NCBI RefSeq assembly: GCF_900115225.1
Contig: NZ_FOVR01000002.1
Span: 558,001 to 622,000, forward strand
Direction of reading: 5' to 3'
Length of the DNA: 64,000 bases
Origin: Cohaesibacter marisflavi
GTDB taxonomy: Bacteria; Pseudomonadota; Alphaproteobacteria; Rhizobiales; Cohaesibacteraceae
Shown piece after piece: positions 17,695 through 28,100 of the stretch. The stretch's first letter is position 1, and every line of letters starts with the position of its first letter. A program made the translations under genes and the position numbers. The notes beneath the pieces are model-generated. The model was not told where the DNA came from, made no database searches, and worked only from the letters and a program-made list of their open reading frames with translations.

Positions 17695-18750
17695 ATGACC
17701 ACAAAAAGCCTAAGGTCAATGCTTGCCTGCGCTGTTTTCCTGGCAGTGCCGACAGCTGCATTGTCCAACGATCTGTTGGAAGAAGCAAAAGACTATTTCG
17801 AACCGATCCCGTCTGTTGTTCCTTCAGTGAAGAACAACGCCGTAACGGGTGACAAGATTGAATTGGGCAAAATGCTCTTTTTCGATCCGCGTCTCTCCTC
17901 ATCGGCCCTGATTTCTTGCAATACTTGTCACAATCTGGGCATGGGGGGCGACGATAATTTGGAAACATCGATCGGTCACGGTTGGCAGAAGGGACCACGC
18001 AATGCACCCACCGTGCTGAATGCCGTGTTCAACATCGCCCAATTCTGGGATGGCCGTGCCGAAGATCTCAAGGCTCAGGCCAAGGGGCCGGTGCAAGCCG
18101 GTGTTGAAATGGCCTCCTCGCCAGCTCGTGTCGAAGCAACGCTTAAAAGCATGCCTGCTTATGAAGTCGCGTTTGCCAAGGCATTCCCGGGAGAAGACAG
18201 CCCGATCAGTTTCGACAATATGGCCAAGGCCATCGAAGCCTTCGAAGCAACCCTGATTACGCCCTATTCACGCTTTGACCAGTTTCTGGAAGGAAACACA
18301 AAGGTGATGAATGAGGAGGAGCAGGCCGGTCTGCAGCTCTTCATCGATACGGGCTGCGCTTCCTGCCATGCAGGGGTCAATCTCGGAGGCGAAGGCTACT
18401 ATCCGTTTGGAGTTGTCGAAAAACCGGGGGCAGACGTTCTGCCCGCAGGTGACAAGGGCCGCTTTGCTGTGACACAGACAGCCGATGAAGAATATGTTTT
18501 TCGCGCTGGACCGTTGCGTAATATCGAGTTGACCGCACCTTATTTCCATTCCGGCAAGGTTTGGGATCTTGAACAGGCTGTCGCCATTATGGGGACAAGC
18601 CAGTTGGGTGAGGATTTGTCTGATGACGAGATCAAGAAGATCACGGCCTTCTTGAAAACGCTAACCGGAGAACAGCCAAGAGTAGATTATCCAATTCTTC
18701 CGGTTGAAACATCTGAAACACCAAAGCCAGAGTTGATGGTTGTAAAATAA
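17695..18750 (+). CDS. Dihaem cytochrome c peroxidase (CcpA/MauG family)
   Basis: A periplasmic 351-residue protein with a signal peptide ending near ALS-N at residue 25. Two haem-binding CxxCH motifs are present: CNTCH (about residue 75) in the peroxidase half and CASCH (about residue 220) in the electron-transfer half. The segments GPRNAPTVLNAVFNIAQFWDGRA and FRAGPLRNIELTAPYFHSG are typical. It should reduce H2O2 with electrons from a small cytochrome or cupredoxin. ATG 17695 follows a strong GGGAGG. A terminator lies just after the stop, so the gene is probably monocistronic. Confidence 0.94.
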   Translation: MTTKSLRSMLACAVFLAVPTAALSNDLLEEAKDYFEPIPSVVPSVKNNAVTGDKIELGKMLFFDPRLSSSALISCNTCHNLGMGGDDNLETSIGHGWQKGPRNAPTVLNAVFNIAQFWDGRAEDLKAQAKGPVQAGVEMASSPARVEATLKSMPAYEVAFAKAFPGEDSPISFDNMAKAIEAFEATLITPYSRFDQFLEGNTKVMNEEEQAGLQLFIDTGCASCHAGVNLGGEGYYPFGVVEKPGADVLPAGDKGRFAVTQTADEEYVFRAGPLRNIELTAPYFHSGKVWDLEQAVAIMGTSQLGEDLSDDEIKKITAFLKTLTGEQPRVDYPILPVETSETPKPELMVVK

Positions 18751-18781
18751 CTCAGTTTTAGTGTGTTTGCAGTAATAGCCT

Positions 18782-18816
18782 GACCTTTCCGGAGTATTTC
18801 GGGAAGGTTATTTTGT
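18782..18816 (+). terminator. Rho-independent terminator after the peroxidase gene
   Basis: The stem ACCTTTCCG (18783-18791) pairs with CGGGAAGGT (18800-18808) with one G-T pair and an eight-base loop, followed by TATTTTGTATTT. It lies 32 bases after the peroxidase stop. Confidence 0.75.
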
Positions 18817-18999
18817 ATTTATACCACTTAAGAGTTGTGGGTGTATCTGATGTTTTCCAAACTGAGTTTGGATGTAACGAGAAAAATGTGAATTAATGGA
18901 TTTATTGTTTCTTAAATACTATATTAACTACGATCTATAACCCGCCCTTTAGGCTTTCTAAATAGAATTAACAGCTATTATCAAAGCAAGGGATGATTT

Positions 19000-20526
19000 A
19001 TGGGTGTCGCTTCAGGTCGTCAGAAAGTGAATTTTGGGGCCATTGTCATTGTGGCCTGTGTTGGCGTTTTTCTCGCCCTGACCTTCTCCAATGTCTTTTT
19101 GCTGAACCGCTCTGGCGAAATCGCCAATACAGTGCGTCATCAACAGGAGCGCAAGCTTGTTGAGCACGAGCTGAATAATTTCCTGATCCTGTTTGCCCAT
19201 GCCCAATCGCAGATTTCCGATTGGGATGCCTCCTATGATGCCTTCATGGGAGAGATTGATGACGAGTTTGTCTTTGACAATATCACTGACTGGCTGTGGG
19301 GGGACTTCGGCATTCTGATGACCTATGTGGTTACCCCGGCCAACAAAACCAAAGTGGCAGTTCTCAAAGAGACGCGGCTCAAGGCGGGGCAGGGTGAATA
19401 TATCATTGAGGAAAATATTGATCTGGTAGAAGAAGCGCGGGCGAAATTCCAAAAGGAATTCACCACAGACAAGCCCATGCCGGCAGCTCAATTGCTCAAG
19501 GACATTCTGGCTGGTCCTGAGGAAGGACGCTTCGCTTGGTCCATTCGCCCCGTCAATGGTCGCCTGTCCTATGTTATCGCTCAGGCTGTCGCGCCAAACC
19601 GGGCCGTTGAGTTGGGTAACTATGAACCGGATGTGCTATTTACAGTCAAGCAGATCAACAAGGATTACATTGCGGCAGCCAGTGAAAAGCTGGTTGTTGA
19701 AGACTTTCATTTCGACTATCTCGATAGCGTGAAAAATGAAATCGGATATTTACCGCTTGTTACCTTGCCCGATGGGCGTATCGCCCACGCTCGTTGGACG
19801 CCAGACGATCCTTCAAGAGCCATTTGGCAGCAGACACTGCCAGTTCTGGCTGTTCCTTTCTTCATCACCGCGCTTGCGCTTGTTGCCATCGCGTGGCGGT
19901 TCAGCTTTATGCTGCGCGCGCTGCAGAAAAGCGAGGAACAGAACCGGTTTCTGGCGCTTCATGATGCCTTGACGGGGTTGCCCAACCGCCTGTTCTTTGA
20001 TCGGGAGCTGGAAGAAACGATCCTGCAGAGAAAACAGAAGCGGTGTGCCATCATCAGCCTTGATCTGGATCGCTTTAAAGCCGTCAATGACAATTATGGG
20101 CATCAGGCGGGTGATATGGTTCTGTCTACCGTCTCTGAGCGTATCTCGGAGCGTCTGGGCTCATCGGGCATGGCGTCGCGGGTAGGGGGCGATGAATTCG
20201 GCATTCTGCTTTATGATCATCTGGAGCAGGATAAGTTGGAATGTTTGTGCGAGGATCTCATCGTTGCCGTGAACATTCCGGTTCCTGTGCCCGGTGGTGT
20301 TGCTGAAGTTGGCGCGTCGATTGGCGTGGCACGCTGGCCCGAGGATGCCTTTACAGTGAAAGCCATTTTGCGCCGTGCCGACGAAGCACTCTATATTTCA
20401 AAGCAAAATGGCCGAGGACGGGTTACATTCGTTTCGCAGCAGGAAAAGGCAACCCCGCGCTCCGATCCCGAGGAGGAAGGCCGGCGCATTCAACAGCTCA
20501 AGGCCCTGCTCGCCAAAACCGGTTAG
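19000..20526 (+). CDS. Diguanylate cyclase with periplasmic CHASE4-type sensor
   Basis: A 508-residue membrane protein: helix 1 at about residues 10-32, a periplasmic sensor of about 240 residues resembling CHASE4 (SDWDASYDAF near residue 75), helix 2 at about 276-300, then a GGDEF domain. The active-site GGDEF is intact (SRVGGDEFGILLYD, near residue 397), so it should make cyclic di-GMP in response to an extracellular signal. The RxxD inhibitory site expected nine residues before GGDEF is absent. It ends convergently with the ArsC/Spx-like gene, their stop codons overlapping by a few bases. Confidence 0.92.
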   Translation: MGVASGRQKVNFGAIVIVACVGVFLALTFSNVFLLNRSGEIANTVRHQQERKLVEHELNNFLILFAHAQSQISDWDASYDAFMGEIDDEFVFDNITDWLWGDFGILMTYVVTPANKTKVAVLKETRLKAGQGEYIIEENIDLVEEARAKFQKEFTTDKPMPAAQLLKDILAGPEEGRFAWSIRPVNGRLSYVIAQAVAPNRAVELGNYEPDVLFTVKQINKDYIAAASEKLVVEDFHFDYLDSVKNEIGYLPLVTLPDGRIAHARWTPDDPSRAIWQQTLPVLAVPFFITALALVAIAWRFSFMLRALQKSEEQNRFLALHDALTGLPNRLFFDRELEETILQRKQKRCAIISLDLDRFKAVNDNYGHQAGDMVLSTVSERISERLGSSGMASRVGGDEFGILLYDHLEQDKLECLCEDLIVAVNIPVPVPGGVAEVGASIGVARWPEDAFTVKAILRRADEALYISKQNGRGRVTFVSQQEKATPRSDPEEEGRRIQQLKALLAKTG

Positions 20527-20867
20527 CTCTTGAGAAGAGCGTCCTGCTGTGCCTTGCCAAAGCCGACGATGATGGTGTCCGCCGTTTCAATGACAGGACG
20601 CTTGATGAGTGTGGGGGAGGCGAGCATCAGCGCGCGCGCCTTGCCTCCATCCAGATCCTGTTTCTCTGTGTCATCCAGCGCGCGCCAAGATGTGGAGCGT
20701 CGATTGAGCAGCGCCTCCCAGCCCAAAACAGAAAGCCAACGATCCAGATCTTCGCCAGTAAAATCGCCGCTGCGAAGATCCATAAACGATACCGGCCTGC
20801 CGGCGTTTTCCAGTGCTTTGAGCGCCTTGCGGCAGGTGTCGCATGTCTTGATACCGAATAGCTTCAT
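20523..20867 (-). CDS. ArsC/Spx family (YffB-like) thioredoxin-fold protein
   Basis: A 114-residue protein with MKLFGIKTCDTCRKALKALE, where a CxxC (CDTC) replaces the single catalytic Cys of true arsenate reductases, as in YffB-like ArsC-family members. TLIKRPVIE is the cis-proline substrate loop. The likely role is a thiol reductase; arsenate reduction is not implied. ATG 20867 has AAGGA ten bases upstream; ATG 20876 sits too close to that site. A second ArsC-family gene with a different motif lies at 42110. Confidence 0.88.
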   Translation of the reverse strand: MKLFGIKTCDTCRKALKALENAGRPVSFMDLRSGDFTGEDLDRWLSVLGWEALLNRRSTSWRALDDTEKQDLDGGKARALMLASPTLIKRPVIETADTIIVGFGKAQQDALLKS

Positions 20868-20975
20868 GGTGTCCATATCCTTCTGCCAAGGAGGGAATCA
20901 ATCAGTCGTCGGCCAGAGCCTAGGCAAAGCCTGAACAAGAAGAAAGGACTATTCGGACTTTGCGACAGGGTGATG

Positions 20976-21599
20976 CTATTTCTTCTCGATACCCATCATA
21001 GCTTCATCGCCCCAAAGCTCTTCTATCCGTGCATCGCGGCCGCAGGCAAAGCGATAATAGGTGTAGCGAATGGGGTTCTTGTTATAATAGTCCTGATGAT
21101 AGTCCTCGGCGGCAAAAAATGGTGCTGCGGGACTGATTTCCGTTGCAATCGGAGCTCCAAGCTTCCCGCTTTCCTCCAGCGCTTTCTTCGACGCTTCTGC
21201 GATTTTGGCCTGTTCGTCATCAAGTGTATAGATAGCGGTGGTGTAGCTATGGCCGCGGTCGCAGAACTGGCCACCTCCATCCGTCGGATCGACCGAGCGC
21301 CAGAAAATGTCCAACAACTTGTCGTAGCTGACCTTGTTGCTGTCATAGGTGATGCGCACAACTTCGCGGTGGCCTGCTGCGCTGTGGTTCTTGTAGGTCA
21401 CATTGTCGGTCGTGCTTCCGCCCGAATAGCCAGACACTGTTTCCAGCACGCCGGGCACATGGTCAAAATCGCTCTCCACGCACCAGAAGCACCCGCCAGC
21501 AAAAATGGCGGTCTTGGGCGCCTGCTGCGCTTGACCTAGAGTTGGGGCTGCGATCACACACAAGGCGAGCAGGGCGGACTTAAAAAGGTGAGCAAACAT
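20976..21599 (-). CDS. msrA: Exported peptide-methionine (S)-S-oxide reductase
   Basis: A 207-residue MsrA with an N-terminal signal peptide (MFAHLFKSALLALCVIAAPT, cleavage near GQA-Q), so it should repair oxidised methionine in periplasmic proteins. The catalytic Cys is Cys37 in AIFAGGCFWC; the family segments GYSGGSTTDNVTYKNHSAAGH and FFAAEDYHQDYY follow. A likely resolving Cys lies near the end (FACGRDAR). ATG 21599 has GGAGG six bases upstream. Cytosolic MsrA lacks such a leader, so this is the extracytoplasmic form. Confidence 0.93.
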   Translation of the reverse strand: MFAHLFKSALLALCVIAAPTLGQAQQAPKTAIFAGGCFWCVESDFDHVPGVLETVSGYSGGSTTDNVTYKNHSAAGHREVVRITYDSNKVSYDKLLDIFWRSVDPTDGGGQFCDRGHSYTTAIYTLDDEQAKIAEASKKALEESGKLGAPIATEISPAAPFFAAEDYHQDYYNKNPIRYTYYRFACGRDARIEELWGDEAMMGIEKK

Positions 21600-21793
21600 C
21601 ATATTCCTCCGAAGACGTGAGACGGGATAGGCCCTGGGGGCCTTCCGCCCGAACGGCAAGGAAAAGCCCTGTTCAGACCAGTGTGGCAGCAGATTGCGGC
21701 AATGTCTCGCCGCAATGGGCCGTCTCACGGGAGTTTGAGAGGATGTGATGGAGCTGTGCCTGACTCATGGCGCAAATTTGTCAGGAAGCCGGG

Positions 21794-22942
21794 TCAGGCC
21801 GCAACCTTGAAGTCTTCAATTTCAACACGGTCACGGCCCTGATGCTTGGCCTCATAGAGCTTCTTGTCGGCAGCATTGATCAATTCTTGCAGTGTTTCGC
21901 ATTGCTGATCGGCAATCGCGGCGCCGATGCTCACCGTAATGGAGATTGTTTCATCGCCAGAGACTATGGGCTCGGAGCCAATGGCGTGGCGAATACGTTC
22001 ACAAACGACTTCAGCCTGCTGTGCGCCTGTGTTTGGCAACAGCACGATGAACTCTTCGCCGCCATACCGCGCCAGTAGATCTTGTGAGCGCATGCAATGT
22101 TTGATCCGGCTCGCTACAGTCTTGAGCACCACATCACCAGCAATATGCCCGAAGCGGTCATTGACCTTTTTGAAATGATCAAGGTCGAGCAGCAGCACCA
22201 CGTCTCCAGGATTGGGAGTCGCGATGAAATGCATGAAAAAGGACCGACGATTGGAGATGCCTGTGAGGTGATCGGTGTCCGCCTGTCGCCTTAGCTTCGT
22301 ATGGGCCCTGTCCGAAATCATCACTGCGGTGAAGAGCACCAGCGTAAAGTTAAGCACAATAACAAAGAAGAAGACGGACAGCGGAGTGAGAAGCATCAGG
22401 CGCGGATCGATAAAGCCGAGCCCGGCTGCAAGCGCGAGCAATCCGGCAAGACCATTGATCGCAATCATCATTTGCCGTGAGCGCAGAGGGTCGTTCTTGA
22501 AGTCGATGGCATATTGCACAGCACTGGCAAGGAAAGCCGTTGCGGCCACCAGATTGAAGGTTGCCGCGCGGTAGGCATTGACCTCTTCAAAATGGGTAAC
22601 AATCGCAACGATGATGATGAGAGTTGCCGGGGCAAGCGAAAGCATGCTCAACCGAGTGAACCGTCGCTGGCTCAATGCCTTTTGTCCCATCCAGATAAAG
22701 GCGTAGCCCCACAGGCCGAGTGAGAGGCTACCCAGCTGCCACATTCTTTCCGATATTCTCCCCCATTCGCCTATGCCGGCCAACGTAGAGCCCACAGCCA
22801 TAATGGCGAAGCCGATGGCTAAAAGAATGAGGGAAGCTTGCTTCGAAGAGGTAAGCCACAGATAAACAAAGGTAACCACGCCAACAATGTAGGCGGTTTT
22901 CTGCAGTAGGATTACCGTCGCAAGGTCAAGGTTGTTTGGCAT
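21794..22942 (-). CDS. Membrane diguanylate cyclase (multi-helix sensor plus GGDEF)
   Basis: A 382-residue protein with six or so membrane helices in the first 210 residues and no large periplasmic loop, then a GGDEF domain with GGEEF (ARYGGEEFIVLLP) and an intact inhibitory site RSQD five residues before it. It should synthesise cyclic di-GMP under product feedback. The start is taken at ATG 22942 (MPNNLDLA); an extension to 23023 lacks support. A 14-base palindrome lies 30 bases upstream of the start. The recQ gene lies upstream on the same strand, about 116 bases away. Confidence 0.9.
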   Translation of the reverse strand: MPNNLDLATVILLQKTAYIVGVVTFVYLWLTSSKQASLILLAIGFAIMAVGSTLAGIGEWGRISERMWQLGSLSLGLWGYAFIWMGQKALSQRRFTRLSMLSLAPATLIIIVAIVTHFEEVNAYRAATFNLVAATAFLASAVQYAIDFKNDPLRSRQMMIAINGLAGLLALAAGLGFIDPRLMLLTPLSVFFFVIVLNFTLVLFTAVMISDRAHTKLRRQADTDHLTGISNRRSFFMHFIATPNPGDVVLLLDLDHFKKVNDRFGHIAGDVVLKTVASRIKHCMRSQDLLARYGGEEFIVLLPNTGAQQAEVVCERIRHAIGSEPIVSGDETISITVSIGAAIADQQCETLQELINAADKKLYEAKHQGRDRVEIEDFKVAA

Positions 22943-22971
22943 GTTCACTCTATACACAGCGTGCCGCGAGA

Positions 22972-22985
22972 CCGTAAATTTACGG
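22972..22985. promoter_or_regulatory. Palindrome CCGTAAATTTACGG, possible operator
   Basis: A perfect 14-base palindrome lies 30 bases before the start of the multi-helix diguanylate cyclase, in the space between that gene and recQ. Its position suits a repressor site over the cyclase promoter. No matching regulator is encoded nearby. Confidence 0.3.
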
Positions 22986-23058
22986 CCAATTCCGCAGAAT
23001 ATTACCACTGTAACTATTAACAATATATATAGCTGAATTAGAGTGCCTTATAGAGCGG

Positions 23059-24987
23059 CTATATATTCAGCCACGCCTCGATAACGTCGATAAAGGAATC
23101 TGCGAATTTTCGTTGTTTTGAACTGCCGACACCGTGAATGAGCAAAAAATCAGGGCGGGTCGTTGGCTTGTGGATGGCCATTTCGGCCAGCGTCTTGTCC
23201 GTGAAAATCACATAGGCGGGCACTTTATGCTCGCGAGCCAAGTCCGAGCGGGCGGCACGGAGTGCTTCATAGAGATCCTTGTCCGCCGCATCCAGCTCCG
23301 GCAGGCTGGATTTGGTGCGCTTGGGCCGACTAAGCTCGCTTGGTGCCATGACGTCGGTGCGATAGGAAAAGCGGATGTCCCCCTTTTTCAGCGCTTCCGA
23401 TTTGGCGGTCAGTTTGAGAGCCCCATGGCCCTGAATGTCGAGCCTGAGCATATTGGCTGCCACCATCTGACGCAGAATGGCGCGCCAGTCTTCCTTGGAT
23501 GTGCCTTTGCCGGAGCCATGGCAGGGAAGCGTATGGTGATTATATTTCTTGATCTTCTCATGGGTGAGCCCACGCAGAATGTCGATCAGCTGCACTGCGC
23601 CGAATATCTCGCCCGTCTGCTCGGCTACATCGATAAGGCTTAGTGCTTCAGCCGTGCCTTCTTTCAGTTCGGGTGGGTCAAGGCAGACGTCGCAATTGTT
23701 GCAGGGCTCAATCGTCTCGCCGAAATAGGACAGCAGCGATTGCCGACGACAGGTTGGCGCTTCACAATAGGCTATCAGTGCATCAAGCCGCTTGTGCTCG
23801 CGGGCGAGATGATCCTCGTCGCCCCCTTCGTTGTCGATGAAACTGCGGCGCATGCGAATATCATCAAGCCCATAAAGCATCATGGCCTCGGAGGGTTCGC
23901 CATCGCGGCCTGCACGCCCGATCTCCTGGGAATAGGCTTCCATATTCGAAGGCAGATTGGTGTGAAACACATAGCGTACATCGGGCTTGTCGATGCCCAT
24001 GCCAAAGGCGATGGTGGCCACCATCACGGTTCCTGATTCCCGCATGAACAGGGCCTGATGAGCGGCCCGTATGCTGCTATCCATGCCCGCATGATAGGCA
24101 AAGGCCTTGATGCCGTGCTCCTTTAGAAACTCGGCAGCTTCCTCGGTCTTGCGGCGCGAGAGGCAATAGACGATGCCTGATTGCTCGGCCCGTGCCTCGA
24201 CAAATTCCAGCAATTGCTTTTTCCAGTCCTTGCGGAGCTGAACCGACAGGCGGATGTTGGGGCGATCGAAACCGGAAACAATGACCTTGCCGTCGCGCTG
24301 GCCATCAAGCGTGCGCGGGAAGAGTTTTTCGGCGATGTCTTCACGCGTCGCTTCGTCAGCCGTTGCCGTAAGGGCCGCAATGGGCGCTCCGGGGAAGAAA
24401 TCCGTCAGCCGTGTCAGCCCTTCATAATCAGGGCGGAAACTTGGCCCCCAGCGCGAAATGCAGTGGGCTTCATCAATCGCGATTAGGCGGATAGGCAGCT
24501 TGGCAAGTGCCGCAAGCATGCGTTCGGTCATCAGCCGTTCCGGCGCAATATAGAGCAGGCTCACCTCACCGGCAGCCACGCGTCGCCAGACGGAGACATT
24601 CTCTTCGCGCGAGCGGGAACTGTTGATGCTGTCAGCTGCGATGCCCAGAAGCTTGAGCGCCATCACCTGATCTTCCATCAGGGCTACCAGAGGCGAGATG
24701 ACCAGCGTCAGGCCACCAAACAGCAGGGCAGGGATCTGGAAGCAGACACTCTTGCCCATCCCCGTCGGCATGACTGCAAGCGTGCTTTTGCCTTCCAGCA
24801 GGCTATCGATCACTTCGGCTTGTCTGCCACGAAACTGGTCGTAACCATAAACGGTCTTGAGCATCTCCAGCGCTCGCTCGCCCGGACTGGCTTCGCTATC
24901 CATAGGCATGGCCTGTGTCGCAGCAATAAGGTCTTGCTCAAGCGGTTCGACATCACTGGCGAGAAGAGGCTGGGCTGGAGGAGGCAT
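23059..24987 (-). CDS. recQ: ATP-dependent DNA helicase RecQ
   Basis: A 642-residue 3'-5' helicase for recombination and repair. Motif I is MPTGMGKS (residues 73-80), motif II DEAH at 172-175 followed by the RecQ aromatic loop region CISRWGPSFRPDY, and motif VI is EIGRAGRDGEPS. The Zn-binding Cys cluster (EAPTCRRQSLL, then CNNCDVCLD) and RQC region follow. A C-terminal HRDC domain (about residues 565-640) carries KPTTRPDFLLIHGVGSSK. An N-terminal extension of about 35 residues precedes the helicase core; ATG 24906 or 24900 could be the true start. It overlaps nothing and reads towards the diguanylate cyclase. Confidence 0.95.
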   Translation of the reverse strand: MPPPAQPLLASDVEPLEQDLIAATQAMPMDSEASPGERALEMLKTVYGYDQFRGRQAEVIDSLLEGKSTLAVMPTGMGKSVCFQIPALLFGGLTLVISPLVALMEDQVMALKLLGIAADSINSSRSREENVSVWRRVAAGEVSLLYIAPERLMTERMLAALAKLPIRLIAIDEAHCISRWGPSFRPDYEGLTRLTDFFPGAPIAALTATADEATREDIAEKLFPRTLDGQRDGKVIVSGFDRPNIRLSVQLRKDWKKQLLEFVEARAEQSGIVYCLSRRKTEEAAEFLKEHGIKAFAYHAGMDSSIRAAHQALFMRESGTVMVATIAFGMGIDKPDVRYVFHTNLPSNMEAYSQEIGRAGRDGEPSEAMMLYGLDDIRMRRSFIDNEGGDEDHLAREHKRLDALIAYCEAPTCRRQSLLSYFGETIEPCNNCDVCLDPPELKEGTAEALSLIDVAEQTGEIFGAVQLIDILRGLTHEKIKKYNHHTLPCHGSGKGTSKEDWRAILRQMVAANMLRLDIQGHGALKLTAKSEALKKGDIRFSYRTDVMAPSELSRPKRTKSSLPELDAADKDLYEALRAARSDLAREHKVPAYVIFTDKTLAEMAIHKPTTRPDFLLIHGVGSSKQRKFADSFIDVIEAWLNI

Positions 24988-25141
24988 AAAGGCGCTGAAT
25001 TTTCAGTTGAAGAAAGGGTTAACGGGACCGTATCTGATTTGCAGCGCTTTGGTAAACCGAATTGTTGCGCTTGCCGCGATGCTGTGAAGAGCGTTCCTCA
25101 TAAAGGGGAGGGGGCGAGCCCCTCAACCCGGTTTCTCTGTC

Positions 25142-28100
25142 CTATTCCTCAAGAGCCCGCACCAGATAGGGCAGGCAGACATCCATGCGATAATCGATGG
25201 AGGAATGGTTGTCGGGGAATTCCTCATAAACGTGGTCAACGCCAGCGGCTTCCAGCTTGCTGTGCAAGCGGCGGGCGCCGTAAAGCAGATTATACTGGTC
25301 AACATAGCCACATTCTAGCCAAAGGCCCTTCATGGACTTGAGATTGGCAATCACCTCGGGCTGATCGGCCAGAACCACAGGGTCCCATTCCAGCCAGTTT
25401 GCCCAGCGCTCTTGGATGAGCGAGCAATCATGCATATTGACCGGCAGCCGGATGCCGAAATAGGAGTCCGGATCAGGATCGTAGCTAGCAGCCATGGCGA
25501 GTGTCATCAAAGCATGGATGTCCTTACCGTCATATTTCGGACCTTCTTCAAATTCGGTCAGGAACCGCTCGATGGAATTGTTCTTCTTGGCCAGCGCGCG
25601 CAGCAGGTTCGGCATATCGGGCAGATAGCAAAGCTCGAAGGCCATATCGCCGGAGAGGCAGGCCGCAGCCGACCAGAAATCGGCATGTTTCATGGCATGA
25701 AGGATAGAGCCATAGCCGCCGGATGATTTGCCAAACAGTCCGCGCTTGCCCGGTCCACCACAGCCGATCTGTGTTTCGATGGCCGGTGTCATGTCTTCGA
25801 TCAGGAAATCTTCCCAATTGCCCAAAGCTGCGGAATTGACATACTGATTGCCGCCAAGCCGGGTGAAGCAATCGGGGAATGCCACCACGGCAGGGGGCAT
25901 CTCTCCTGAAGCGATGAGCCGATCCAGCCGTTCGGGCACATTCTCGCCGAAATTCTTCCAGTTCACATGCGCAGGTCCACCAGCAGTGAAGCCGACGAGA
26001 TCGACCAGCAAGGGCAATCCCGCTCCATCATGGCCATGGGGCGTGTAGATGATAACCTCGCGTTCGCAGCTATCTCCCAGCAGATTGTTTTCCAGTGCTT
26101 TGGAAGAAACAGTGATGGTTTGCAGGGTGCCTTTTGGCGTTGAGGGATCGCGGCGCATGGAAAAAGGTCTCCGTTTGAAATGGCTGCCAAGTTTTGGAAA
26201 AATTGCCATATTGGATGGCTTTATACCAGAGCTAACCTTGGCATGGGGCAAACGGCTGCGTGTTGAAGATAGGCCGTGGTCGGTTTTCTCCCAATGATGC
26301 GGATCATGTATCAGTTGATAGAGCGCGCGCCAGGCCGCCGGTGTCATCAAAAGCCAATAGAGGGGCATTTCCAATATGGCCCGCCAGCCAAAGCCATAGC
26401 GTTTGCCCGCCCATTTGCGCCCCAGCACCATGACGCCGCCATACCCCAGTACCAGATTGATGCTGTTAATGGCCAGCAAGACAAAAAACAGCGAGCCGTT
26501 CTGGCTGCCATAGAGGGCCAGATTCCAAGCGGATATGCCAAATGTCAAAAAATAGAGCGGATGCACAAGCGTCGACAAAAGCATGCTGCCGATCATGATA
26601 TGGAACGAGAAAAATCGGTCGCTGCCCAATTTTCTATAAAGATAGCGAGGCCGGCGCATATGCACGATCCATGTCTGCATCCAGCCCTTGAACCAGCGTG
26701 TCCTTTGCTTGAGCCAGACAGCGTAGCTTTCCGGCGCTTCCTCCCATGTGTCGCTTCTGATGGTCTCGATGTCATAGCCTAAGCGGGAAAGGCGCAAGCC
26801 AAGATCGGCATCTTCCGTCACATTATAGGGGTCCCAGCCGCCGATCTGCTTCAACACGCGGGTTTTGAAATGGTTTGACGTGCCCCCCAGCGGCACCACC
26901 AGCCGGTCAAAGGCCAGAAAGGGCAGAAGACCATCAAAGAGCGCTGAATATTCCACGGCAAACTGACGCGTCAAAAAGTTGGTGCGCGCATTGTCAACGG
27001 CCAATTGGGCTTGCAGACAGGCAAGGGAAGGGCGCCCGCTTAACATATGCAGCGCAGCGATTTTCAACTGGTGCGGGTCCGGCCTGTCTTCTGCGTCATA
27101 AATGACAGTGAGATCGGATTGCACAAAGGAGAGTGCATAATTGAGCGCCTTGGGCTTGGTTTGTGGTCCGCCTTTGGGAATATCAACCAGTTCGATAAAT
27201 GCAGGTAACGTGATCTTGGCAAGTGCTGCTCTGGTTTCCTCGTCCTCTTCTTCCAGCAGGAGATAACAGGTGAGACGGTCGCGCGGATAATCCAACCGGC
27301 AGAGCGACTGGATCAAATCCGGAACCACGCGTCCCTCCCGAAAGAGTGGCACAAAAACCGAGTAGCTTGGCCAGTCTGAAGACGCTTCGGTTTTCTTGGT
27401 TGTATTAAGCAGAGAGAGAACGCGGCTTGCCTGCGTTGTGCGGGTGTGGGGCAAGCGGAAAACGGATATGAGCCGCAAGATACTCATTGTCAGGAAGATC
27501 ATGATGGTAATCAGATTGATCCCGATGCCAATGGACGAGAAGACAAGGCTGCTGCCGATCAGGGCGATAAGAGTAATTGCGAGATAATAGGAATGGAATG
27601 GCTTGAACTTGCCGTGTGCGGACAGATCCGGCATTGTCTGCTTGAGTCGGAACACATGATGGTCCATCGCCGCTTTTGAGGCGGAGGCTCGCTGCAGGCG
27701 CCGCAATTGTCGCGGAGTGGTTATCCGCACGCGTTGCCTGAATTGCGGGTCCAGTGCCATTTTCTCAGCCAGAGCGTCAAGCTCTTTGCCATGGGGTGCG
27801 CACAGATAGAGGCTGTCGGCCACAGGAGGCGCGTGATCCAGCTTGGCAAATGGCCTGATCAAGATCCACGATAGATCACGCAGTTTCTCTAGCGGCCAGT
27901 TATCAGGCAGGGGGTAGAGGCCAGAAGTGGATGGCTGCGCGACAAAGGGAACCCCCAGTCTCTTTGCCGCGCATGCAAAATAAAGTGTTTCATCCAGTTT
28001 GCCCTCCCGTGTCCAGCGCTCGATCAGAGGATCGCCCGTTTGCGCGGCACTCTTGAGGGCCTGTTGCAGGGAGGGACTTTTGAAAGCCTGTAAGGAATCC

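Noticed and set aside
20523-20867. Calling this gene a second arsenate reductase
   Set aside because: It has CDTC and the YffB-like pattern, not the HNPRCSKSR active site of true ArsC, so only the fold family is claimed.
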